From: Chryseobacterium gleum
Lineage (GTDB): Bacteria > Bacteroidota > Bacteroidia > Flavobacteriales_C > GCA-002722245
Direction: 5' to 3'
Length of the DNA: 8,010 nucleotides
Assembly: GCA_945903925.1 (NCBI GenBank)
Contig: CAMDPJ010000104.1
Span: forward strand, 1 to 8,010
Shown here: piece after piece, positions 1 through 6,789 of the stretch
Layout of the letters: every line of letters starts with the position of its first letter
Numbering within the stretch: position 1 is the first letter of the stretch
Made by a program: the position numbers and the translations under genes
Notes under the pieces: model-generated
What the model saw: only the letters and a program-made list of their open reading frames with translations
What the model was told of the DNA's origin: nothing
Database searches by the model: none

Positions 1-1
1 G

Positions 2-1249
2 TGGTATGTAAAAAACAACGACAATCAACTATTCAGCATCAACATTCACTACAATTTTGGTAGTTATGAAAATCCGCTATTGGAAAGCGCAATAGAATAT
101 TTAGAAAACTTAGGCACATCAAAAAAATCGAATGGCGAATTACACGAAGATTTCTACAAAATCGCATGTGAATATAGCTTTGGAGTATCGGCACATGAAA
201 CCAACATCAACCTATCGGGCTTAGCCGAAAGTATGCCCGAAGCATTGGCTATGATTCAATCTATTTTCACCGATGCTGTGGCCGATGAAAACGCTTTACA
301 AGGTTTGAAAATGAAAATGCTAAAGCAACGTAGTGATGAGAAACTAAACAAAGAAACCATTTTGTGGAAGGCCATGTCGGGATATGTTTTATATGGCCAA
401 AACTCACCTTGGTTAAACCGCGCAAAACCAAAAGATATAGAAGCATTTTCGTCGCCACAACTTTTGGCAGAAATCAAAAAACTATGGAACACCAAAAATG
501 AAATTTGTTATTATGGTCCGGAAATAACTTCTTCTCAAAACGAAAGTCTAACCAAACTTTTCCCTTCCTATTTAAGCGAAGCCCCTGCCGCAAAAATATT
601 CAACAAAAAAGAAATGCAAGCCAACGAATATTATGTGGTAGATTACAACATGCAACAGGCTATCATTGGCATTTATACCAAAGGAAAAACTTTCGATCAA
701 AAATTAACACCTTCCATATCCATCTTCAACGAATATTTTGGTGGTGATATGTCGAGCATCACTTTTCAAGAAATTCGCGAAGCCAAAGCTTTAGCCTATG
801 GAGTAGGTGGCTCTATCAACGAACCATTCTATAAAGAAGAACCATTTACCTTTTGGGGAATGTTGGGCACACAGGCCGATAAAATGCCAGAGGCCTTGTT
901 ATCGATGGATACCATCATTAGAAAACTACCGTATTCACCAAAAGTGTGGGAAACAGCTACTACCTCACTACGCCAAAACATTGAAACAGGAAGAATCATT
1001 AAAACTGGTTTCTTTAGCAGCTACAGAAACAACCTTCGTTTGGGCTACAACTACGACAGAAGAAAAGATTTGTACAATGCCTTAAACACCCTCACTTTTA
1101 AAGATATTGAAGCTTTTCAAATGGCTAATTTGCAAAACCAAAAATTCGCCTATTTGATTTTAGGAAACACCAAGACCCTCAATATGAAATGGCTGCAAAA
1201 ACAAGGTGCTGTAAAAGTGCTGAGTTTAGAAGAGATTTTCGGCTACTAA
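2..1249 (+). CDS. M16 family zinc-peptidase-like protein, C-terminal half (5' end outside window)
   Basis: The frame is open from the window edge (first full codon at base 2) to TAA at 1247-1249, giving 415 visible residues; the true start lies upstream. M16 (pitrilysin/insulinase-like) proteins build a peptidase chamber from two homologous halves, and this looks like the second half. An M16-type domain covers visible residues about 1-150. Where active enzymes carry HxxEH followed by a GT a few residues on, this protein reads S29-A-I-E32-Y33 then GT at 38-39, so both zinc-binding histidines are lost. A second M16-like domain carries the family landmark FGGDMSS (246-252) and EIREAKALAYG (257-267). 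This fits two-domain M16 proteins in which only the N-terminal half binds zinc, although activity cannot be judged without that half. The location is probably periplasmic, but the signal peptide is out of view. It appears to lead the operon with the downstream membrane-protein gene. Confidence 0.85.
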   Translation, partial: WYVKNNDNQLFSINIHYNFGSYENPLLESAIEYLENLGTSKKSNGELHEDFYKIACEYSFGVSAHETNINLSGLAESMPEALAMIQSIFTDAVADENALQGLKMKMLKQRSDEKLNKETILWKAMSGYVLYGQNSPWLNRAKPKDIEAFSSPQLLAEIKKLWNTKNEICYYGPEITSSQNESLTKLFPSYLSEAPAAKIFNKKEMQANEYYVVDYNMQQAIIGIYTKGKTFDQKLTPSISIFNEYFGGDMSSITFQEIREAKALAYGVGGSINEPFYKEEPFTFWGMLGTQADKMPEALLSMDTIIRKLPYSPKVWETATTSLRQNIETGRIIKTGFFSSYRNNLRLGYNYDRRKDLYNALNTLTFKDIEAFQMANLQNQKFAYLILGNTKTLNMKWLQKQGAVKVLSLEEIFGY

Positions 1250-1250
1250 A

Positions 1251-1295
1251 ATGGGTTGGGCTTTTCAATTATTTTCAGCATCTTTGCCAGCGTGA
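1251..1295 (+). other. 14-codon mini reading frame overlapping the next gene's GTG start
   Basis: An ATG one base after the M16 stop opens a short frame (MGWAFQLFSASLPA, then TGA at 1293-1295). Its stop overlaps the proposed GTG start of the membrane-protein gene (1292-1294) as GTGA, the arrangement seen in translationally coupled gene pairs. It resembles no family I know. It may be a coupling leader or simple chance; the geometry is its only support. Confidence 0.2.
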
Positions 1296-2557
1296 AAGCC
1301 AAAATTCTAAATATTATTAAATACATGTTATTCCTAAGTATCGGACTAGGATTGATGTGGTATTTGTATGAAAACAATAAGGATGGAAAAAACTTCAAAG
1401 AAATTCAATTCAAACAAGAACTGAATAACTTCGGAAAAACAATGCTCGTTTGGAGCGACACCACGAAATTAAACAACGAGTTTTATACCATCGAAAGATC
1501 GGAAGACGGTGAATATTTTGAATTTATTGATACCGTTAAAGTAATAGGTACTCAAATTTCTTACACCCATTTTGATGAAGTAGCCTATACAACCGACGCC
1601 AAAAATTTGCACTATAAAATTAAAGGATGGAGCCCTATCGACCTTTGGAAAGAAATAGGCAACATGAACATGAAATGGTACATTATTGCTTTCCTGCTTT
1701 CATTGATTAGCAATTATTCTAGAGCCATTCGCTGGCAAACCATCATTGAGCCAATGGGCTATAAACCCAACACCATCAATACTTTTTTAAGTGTTAACAT
1801 CATGTACCTTTCCAACTCGGTAATTCCTCGTTCAGGGGAGTTGTCACGTTGCTCTATTTTGTATCGATACGAAAAAATTCCTTTAACCAAATTGTTTGGA
1901 ACTGTAGTAGTAGAAAGAATTGTAGACATGCTTTGCTTTGGCTTAATGCTGGGTATTTTATTTATTAGTCAGTTCGATTTGGTAAAAAGCTATTTGCTGC
2001 GACCAGATGTTAAGCAAAGCTTAGAAGACAAAGCTGGCTTGTGGCCTATTTTAATTGTCATAGGGGTAATTGGATTAATTTCAATCATTGTACTTTACAA
2101 AATGCGCGAGCGAATTTTAAACACTTCCATAGGCAAGAAAATTGGCAAAATTTTGTTCGACTTGTGGCAAGGTGTTAAAAGCACAAAAGACATCAAAAGA
2201 AAATGGGCCTTTTTCTTTCATACTTTACTAATCTGGACGATGTATTTTGGTGTATTGTATGTTTCTTTTAAATCTTACGAAAGCACTGCAGAACTAGGAT
2301 TTACTGTTGCCTTCGCGGCTTTAATTATGGGGAGTTTGGGTATGATTATACCAACAGCTGGAGGTATTGGAACATGGAATTTAATGGTAACCTTAACACT
2401 TGTGTTGTACGGAGTAAGTGAGCCCAATGCCTTTATTTATTCATTTATTGCTTTGTTTATGATGACCATTACAAGTGTTATTGCCGGTGGATTATCTTTT
2501 ATCTATTTGCCTATTTACAACAGAAAAAGTAAATTAGTTCAAACAGAAAACAAATAA
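1292..2557 (+). CDS. Lysylphosphatidylglycerol synthase TM region (UPF0104/AglD-like) integral membrane protein with extracytoplasmic insert
   Basis: This is a 421-residue inner-membrane protein with about eight or nine hydrophobic helices. Family landmarks are VIPRSGELSR (residues 177-186), VVVERIVD (205-212) and IPTAGGIGTW (353-362), matching the conserved P-R-x-GE, ER-x-x-D and P-x-x-GG-x-G positions of the lysylphosphatidylglycerol synthase TM family. Related domains move or modify lipids, but the substrate here is unknown and no aminoacyl-transferase domain is attached. GTG at 1292 is preferred because MKAKILNIIKYMLFL matches the usual lysine-rich N-terminus; in-frame alternatives are TTG 1256 and ATG 1325. 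Helix 1 spans about 10-26, then an atypical soluble segment of about 80 residues (33-112) precedes helix 2 (about 128-144). Lysines before helix 1 suggest the N-terminus is inside, so the insert should face the periplasm. The DUF551 gene begins 2 bases after its stop, implying cotranscription. Confidence 0.85.
   Translation: MKAKILNIIKYMLFLSIGLGLMWYLYENNKDGKNFKEIQFKQELNNFGKTMLVWSDTTKLNNEFYTIERSEDGEYFEFIDTVKVIGTQISYTHFDEVAYTTDAKNLHYKIKGWSPIDLWKEIGNMNMKWYIIAFLLSLISNYSRAIRWQTIIEPMGYKPNTINTFLSVNIMYLSNSVIPRSGELSRCSILYRYEKIPLTKLFGTVVVERIVDMLCFGLMLGILFISQFDLVKSYLLRPDVKQSLEDKAGLWPILIVIGVIGLISIIVLYKMRERILNTSIGKKIGKILFDLWQGVKSTKDIKRKWAFFFHTLLIWTMYFGVLYVSFKSYESTAELGFTVAFAALIMGSLGMIIPTAGGIGTWNLMVTLTLVLYGVSEPNAFIYSFIALFMMTITSVIAGGLSFIYLPIYNRKSKLVQTENK
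1388..1627 (+). other. Fibronectin-III-like soluble domain inserted between TM1 and TM2
   Basis: This segment encodes about residues 33-112 of the membrane protein. It contains MLVWSDTTKLNNEFYTIERS followed by EDG, then F-I-D-T-V, a Y-T-H-F-D-E stretch and HYKIKG. This is the hallmark pattern (W-S/T near a start strand, F-x-IERS-x-DG, Y-x-x-x-D, YY/HYRIK) of the fibronectin-like module common near the C-termini of Bacteroidota secreted proteins. It sits where relatives usually have a short loop. The assignment rests on motif resemblance only. Confidence 0.55.
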
Positions 2558-2559
2558 CT

Positions 2560-2838
2560 ATGCAGTGGATAAAAGTTAGTGAAAAGCTTCCTCAAAACGG
2601 ACAACTTATACTAGCTTATATTCCAAATAACTGGGTTTCTGTGCCAGGCGACCCAACAGAAAAAATACATCAACCTATAAAAATGCTGCGCTTTGAAGAA
2701 AACTTTTATGGAGTGCATAAACCCCGGCATAAAAACAGTGAGAGCGATCATTTTTGGAGCGGCGAAGGATTGAGCAATCATTTCTTTCAAGAAGTGACAC
2801 ATTGGATGACATTACCGCAAAAGCACGACAATCAATAA
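2560..2838 (+). CDS. DUF551 domain-containing protein
   Basis: This is a 92-residue soluble protein with no signal peptide or membrane helix, so probably cytoplasmic. It has the DUF551 pattern: an N-terminal W-I-K-V-S-x-x-L-P (W3 to P11) with G14, and a C-terminal H-W-M-x-L-P (81-86), preceded by FWSGEGLSNHFF (65-76). The family is best known from short phage and prophage proteins and has no established biochemical role. Here it lies in a chromosomal operon, 2 bases after the membrane-protein stop and 2 bases before the DUF5686 start, with no phage genes in view. The start is the first ATG, and the conserved W-I-K-V motif begins directly after it. Family assignment is fairly secure; function is unknown. 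Confidence 0.75.
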   Translation: MQWIKVSEKLPQNGQLILAYIPNNWVSVPGDPTEKIHQPIKMLRFEENFYGVHKPRHKNSESDHFWSGEGLSNHFFQEVTHWMTLPQKHDNQ

Positions 2839-2840
2839 AA

Positions 2841-5291
2841 ATGAAACTTAAGTATTTAATTTTCACATTTATTTTTAGTCTTCTTTTTAATCAAAATAGC
2901 GAAGCACAAATTAACATTATCGGCAAAATTCTTGATTCTGCAGGCAGAACAGCACTCCCCTACGCGAACTTGTATTTAGTAAAAAACAAGTTTGGATCGG
3001 CCAGCAATGCCGAAGGTAAATTCTTTTTGCAATTGAGTTCAGCGGACACGCTTATTGTTTCTATGGTAGGCTACCACCCCACCAAAGTAGTATGTAATTC
3101 TTCGCGAAGCAATATCGAAATCGTTTTAATCAGAAAACCTCAAATTACTGCCGCAGTAAGCATTGTGGCCAAAAAAACCAAAAGAAAAAAGAACGACCCT
3201 GCCGAAGCCATCATGAAGCTGGTTGTTGATCACAAAGACCAAAACAATTACAAGAATCTAAAAGCTTACGAATGCACCAACTACACTAAAATTCAGTTCA
3301 ACCTTAACAATGCAGATACCAACCTTGCCAATGTGGCGCTATTAAAGCCCATAGGATTTCTGTTTAGAAACATCGATTCTACTACGTTTAAAAAGCCAAG
3401 TATTCCTATCATGATTTCCGAATCCTCTACCAAATATTTTTATAAGACGGGTCCGAATTTAGAAAACGAAGTAGTTGAAGCCAGCAAAGTATCGGGCATC
3501 GACCGCAACACAGTAGCCGAATTCACCTCCAACTTTTACATGGAATACAATATTTACGATGATTATATTTTCAACTTCAATAGAAATTTTGTTGGCCCAT
3601 TGGCCACTTTAGGCACTTTGTCTTACGACTACATTTTGGTGGACACCATTCGTACCGACACCAACTCGATGTACCATTTGTTTTATGTGCCATTGAGAAA
3701 ACAAGAACTTACTTTTCGCGGACACCTTTATATTGATAGCGCAACTTACGGCGTATGTAAAGCGCACATGGAAATGAGCAAAGATGCCAACATCAACTTT
3801 GTGAAAAGCATGGAAATGGATAAGTTTTTTCAGCGCGTTGATGGCCAATGGGTACCGGCAAAAGAAACCATATTTTTAGATGTTAATTTGGCTGATAAAC
3901 AATATGGAATGTACGGACTCAAACAAACGTTCAGCAATAAGTACACCATCAATCAACCTAAAGACAATAACTTCTTCAATCAAACCACAAAAGTGCTAGT
4001 AAAAGACACGCTTCAAGACAACACTAGTGCCTATTGGCAAACTCAGCGCCCACAGCCGCTAAACGATAACGAACTGGCTGCCTATTCAAAAATTGATAGC
4101 GCATTACATTCACGATATTTCGTGATTATGAAACGATTGTCGATGATGTTTGCCAGCGGCTATTATCCTTTAGGAAAATGGGAGTATGGCCCATATTTCA
4201 CATCATACAGCTTCAACAACATTGAAGGAAATCGTTTTAAATTCACTGGTAGAACAACAGCTAAATTCAGCAAAAAATGGCGATTTTTAGGTCACGTTGC
4301 TTATGGCACCACCGATAAGCGTGTGAAGTACAAATTCACTCCTCAGCACTATTTTAAAATGAGTCCGCGCTCATACATGGGCTTTGATTTAAGCAGCGAC
4401 TTAGAAGTGATGAATACTAGTCCAGATGCCTTTCAAAACGACAACATCATGGCCTCTCTTTCTCGCAAAGATTCGGTGAAATTTCTCTTCATTGAAAAAT
4501 ACACAGGTTACTACGAAAGAGAATGGGCAAAAGGCAGTCACAACAGAATCACTTTTGCTTATCAAAACATTAAGCCGGTTGCGCCGTTGTATTTCGAACA
4601 ACCCAATGGCAATCATATAAACTCTATAAAAATTGCAAGCGTAATACTATCGGGCCGCATTGCGTACAAAGAAAAAATATTGGAAGACGATTACAGAAGA
4701 GTGAGTTTGAAAACCAAATACCCCATTTTCACTTACTCTTATGAATTTGCTGCCAAAGGAATTTTAGGTTCTCAATATGCTTTTCATCGTGCTAAAATTA
4801 AGATGGTCGACAAATGGTATATTGGTAATGCCGGACACATACAAGTGGTTGCCGAAGCAGGTAAAATATGGGGAACCGTTCCGTATCCTTTGCTTACGAC
4901 CCACGTTGGAAACAACTCTTATTATTTTGATGCCGAAGCCTTTAACCTCATGAAAATATTCGAGTTTGTAAGTGATGAGTATGTTCAAGTAATGGCTACT
5001 TACCATTTAGAAGGACTTATCTTCAATAAATTACCTTTATTTAGAAAATTACAATGGAGAGAATTGGCCTTTGCCAGAGGTTTGGCAGGTAGATTATCAA
5101 ACACTCACGCTCAAGAAATAAAACTTCCTGCTGGTATGTCGGCGTTGCAAGAACCCTACTTAGAAGCTGGAGTTGGCATTGAAAATATCTTTAAAGTATT
5201 AAGAGTTGATGCGCTTTGGAGATTTACCAATTTAAACGGAAAAACCACTCCTACTTTTGGAATAACGGCGGTGTTTAAAGTGTATTTCTAA
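2841..5291 (+). CDS. DUF5686 family protein with N-terminal carboxypeptidase regulatory-like domain (predicted outer membrane)
   Basis: This is an 816-residue exported protein, about the usual length for the family. A signal peptide covers residues 1-22 (K at 2 and 4, hydrophobic core ending near F16, likely cut after SEA22 before Q23). A CarboxypepD_reg-like beta domain covers about 24-97: G28-K-I-L-D, P40-Y-A-N-L-Y, S55-N-A-E-G-K-F, then S-M-V-G-Y-H near 74-79. This domain also precedes many TonB-dependent receptors and DUF5686 proteins. The DUF5686 region begins near 119 (PAEAIMKLVVDHK) and continues to the end, with the late landmark EAGVGIENIF and an alternating, aromatic C-terminus ending in VYF, typical of outer-membrane barrels. 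ATG 2841 is chosen because it gives an intact signal peptide; the frame is open further upstream but that would overlap the DUF551 gene. Function is unknown; family relatives are uncharacterised surface or outer-membrane proteins. Confidence 0.85.
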   Translation: MKLKYLIFTFIFSLLFNQNSEAQINIIGKILDSAGRTALPYANLYLVKNKFGSASNAEGKFFLQLSSADTLIVSMVGYHPTKVVCNSSRSNIEIVLIRKPQITAAVSIVAKKTKRKKNDPAEAIMKLVVDHKDQNNYKNLKAYECTNYTKIQFNLNNADTNLANVALLKPIGFLFRNIDSTTFKKPSIPIMISESSTKYFYKTGPNLENEVVEASKVSGIDRNTVAEFTSNFYMEYNIYDDYIFNFNRNFVGPLATLGTLSYDYILVDTIRTDTNSMYHLFYVPLRKQELTFRGHLYIDSATYGVCKAHMEMSKDANINFVKSMEMDKFFQRVDGQWVPAKETIFLDVNLADKQYGMYGLKQTFSNKYTINQPKDNNFFNQTTKVLVKDTLQDNTSAYWQTQRPQPLNDNELAAYSKIDSALHSRYFVIMKRLSMMFASGYYPLGKWEYGPYFTSYSFNNIEGNRFKFTGRTTAKFSKKWRFLGHVAYGTTDKRVKYKFTPQHYFKMSPRSYMGFDLSSDLEVMNTSPDAFQNDNIMASLSRKDSVKFLFIEKYTGYYEREWAKGSHNRITFAYQNIKPVAPLYFEQPNGNHINSIKIASVILSGRIAYKEKILEDDYRRVSLKTKYPIFTYSYEFAAKGILGSQYAFHRAKIKMVDKWYIGNAGHIQVVAEAGKIWGTVPYPLLTTHVGNNSYYFDAEAFNLMKIFEFVSDEYVQVMATYHLEGLIFNKLPLFRKLQWRELAFARGLAGRLSNTHAQEIKLPAGMSALQEPYLEAGVGIENIFKVLRVDALWRFTNLNGKTTPTFGITAVFKVYF

Positions 5292-5301
5292 AAGCATAAC
5301 C

Positions 5302-6708
5302 TCATTCAAAAAACTTCTCGCTAAAATTCACGAAATACAATTTCTTCGATGCTCGTGTAATAGCAGTATACAGCCATCGTAAATATTCTACATCCACCAT
5401 TTCATCGGTAAGATATCCTTGCACCACAAAGGCGTAATCCCATTGTCCGCCTTGCGATTTGTGACAAGTAACGGCATATCCAAATTTCACTTGCAAGGCA
5501 TTGTAATAAGGATCTTTTTTTACCGCTTCTTTTATTTTTTGCTTGGTATTGGTTTGGGTCACGTAATGGCCGTAAACGGCTTCAGAAAATGCTTTCGATT
5601 GCTCTTTGGTAAGCGCAGGCGCATCGGTCATTAAAGTATCTAACATTACTTTCACTTCCAATTCTGGTTCATCTGGATAATCGACCAAACGAACTTGCAG
5701 ATTCACGAAACGGAGTCCGAATTTCTCTTCCGTTTTCAAAACACGTTCTATGTAAACCATATCACCGTTGGCGATAAATCCAGCTTTAGAATCATCGCCC
5801 AACCAAAAATAATTGTTCTTCACCACCATCAAATACTCGCCTGCAGAAATCTCATCTTCTTGTCCGCGAATTTTATAGCGTATCTGCTGATTAAACTGAT
5901 TGGCCATTTTGTTGGAACGTGTAATCACAACAGCTTTTTCTACACCCGATGCGCGATAAGCATCATCTAGCAGTTCTTCTACCTCATAACTATTAATCAC
6001 TTTAACATCTGGAAAATCATTCAATTCAATATGAGGATAACCCGGCACTTTTTCTTTTAGTTGCTCGCGAATTTTGGTGGCGTTAAATAGAATTCCCGAC
6101 TGAGCAGTTTGTCGAACTACTTCGGTCATTTCAAATCCGAAAACATTTAATCCCCAATGAGTTTTTAAATATTCTACATCTAAAGCAACACTCAAAGTCA
6201 TACCTACTGGAGGCAACTGAGCGGTATCGCCAATGAAAACCAAGCGACAATTTTCGCCTGTAAAAACATATTCTAATAAATCATCTAACAAACTTCTTCC
6301 TTTACTTACAAACGAGCCGCCTAGTCCGCCCGAATTGGCTATCATCGATGCCTCATCTACAAAGAAGATGGTGTTTTTGTGTAAATTCTTCTGCAAGGAA
6401 AATTGAGGATTTCCATCTTTAAATTCGTTATGGTAAATCTTTTTGTGAATGGTAAAAGCAGAACGTTTAGAGTAAGTGCCAAATACTTTCGCGGCTCTAC
6501 CAGTTGGCGCCAAAAGCACCGATGACGCGTGTGGCATAGCCTTTATAAAAGAACTCACCAGCGATGTTTTACCAGTACCAGCATAACCGCGCATTACAAA
6601 AACAGGTCGCGATAAAGGAATGGTGAAAAACTCGATCAATAGCGCAATCAACTTGGCTTGTCCGGCAGTAGGCTCATGCCCCAAATACGATATAACCTGG
6701 TCTTTCAA
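5302..6708 (-). CDS. RecD-like SF1B ATP-dependent DNA helicase
   Basis: This is a 468-residue cytoplasmic DNA helicase with a complete set of SF1 motifs: a Q-like EPTAGQ (12-17), Walker A GYAGTGKTS (41-49), motif Ia APTGRAAK (67-74), Walker B VDEAS (117-121), motif III GDTAQLPPVG (160-169), a VVRQ motif (197-200), UvrD_C_2-type motif V VTCHKSQGGQWD (413-424) and motif VI YTAITRASKKL (447-457). These identify a RecD/Dda-type 5'-to-3' helicase; polarity is inferred from the family. The protein is short and single, like the Bacteroidota family usually annotated as RecD-like helicase or AAA ATPase, and no RecB or RecC gene is in view. It most likely acts in DNA repair or replication. The start appears to be TTG at 6708: no in-frame ATG lies between it and the upstream stop at 6733-6735, and the next internal methionine, M39, would delete the Q-like motif. 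It converges on the DUF5686 gene with a 10-base gap. Confidence 0.9.
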   Translation of the reverse strand: MKDQVISYLGHEPTAGQAKLIALLIEFFTIPLSRPVFVMRGYAGTGKTSLVSSFIKAMPHASSVLLAPTGRAAKVFGTYSKRSAFTIHKKIYHNEFKDGNPQFSLQKNLHKNTIFFVDEASMIANSGGLGGSFVSKGRSLLDDLLEYVFTGENCRLVFIGDTAQLPPVGMTLSVALDVEYLKTHWGLNVFGFEMTEVVRQTAQSGILFNATKIREQLKEKVPGYPHIELNDFPDVKVINSYEVEELLDDAYRASGVEKAVVITRSNKMANQFNQQIRYKIRGQEDEISAGEYLMVVKNNYFWLGDDSKAGFIANGDMVYIERVLKTEEKFGLRFVNLQVRLVDYPDEPELEVKVMLDTLMTDAPALTKEQSKAFSEAVYGHYVTQTNTKQKIKEAVKKDPYYNALQVKFGYAVTCHKSQGGQWDYAFVVQGYLTDEMVDVEYLRWLYTAITRASKKLYFVNFSEKFFE

Positions 6709-6720
6709 ATTTAAATTTGA
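6705..6720. promoter_or_regulatory. 16-bp perfect palindrome containing opposed TAAATTTG elements
   Basis: TCAAATTTAAATTTGA reads identically on both strands. It holds TAAATTTG, a match to the Bacteroidota -7 consensus TAnnTTTG, at 6712-6719 on + and 6706-6713 on -. The minus copy includes the helicase TTG start codon, so it cannot serve as that gene's promoter unless the start lies further in; the plus copy could drive the DUF3822 gene with a leader of about 65 bases. No clear -33 TTTG accompanies either copy. A repressor-type operator or AT-rich chance are the alternatives. Confidence 0.35.
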
Positions 6721-6758
6721 GTTAACACTAAATTAACCGTCTTTTGATTTCATTTGCT

Positions 6759-6781
6759 TAATTTAGCTCGGCTCTAAATTA
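6759..6781. promoter_or_regulatory. Inverted repeat TAATTTAG-N7-CTAAATTA just upstream of the DUF3822 gene
   Basis: Perfect 8-base arms (6759-6766 and 6774-6781) flank a 7-base spacer CTCGGCT, ending 8 bases before the ATG at 6790. A third copy of the arm, CTAAATTA, lies at 6728-6735. The position fits an operator or a 5'-leader hairpin close to the initiation site. A plausible promoter here, TTTG at 6753-6756 with TAAATTAT 18 bases later, would overlap the repeat but matches the -7 consensus poorly. Confidence 0.35.
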
Positions 6782-6789
6782 TAAAATAA

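Noticed and set aside
256..495. Minus-strand reading frames opposite the M16 gene
   Set aside because: They lie opposite strongly family-like coding sequence, have no recognisable domains and no start context.
505..1085. Two plus-strand frames in an alternative register inside the M16 gene
   Set aside because: Low-complexity basic translations with no family resemblance; the overlapping frame carries clear M16 landmarks.
1256..1291. TTG 1256 as the start of the membrane protein
   Set aside because: It would add 12 hydrophobic residues before the typical lysine-rich N-terminus; GTG 1292 fits the family better, although this is not proven.
2611..2866. Minus-strand frames opposite DUF551 and the DUF5686 start
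   Set aside because: Shadows of conserved coding sequence, with no domain or initiation support.
3609..5006. Minus-strand frames opposite the DUF5686 gene
   Set aside because: Short, compositionally odd, and opposite an intact 816-codon gene.
5419..5970. Plus-strand frames opposite the helicase gene
   Set aside because: The opposite strand encodes helicase motifs continuously; these translations look random.
6721..6737. Short inverted repeat GTTAA-N7-TTAAC
   Set aside because: Five-base AT-rich arms are expected by chance in such sequence; only the longer nearby repeats were kept.
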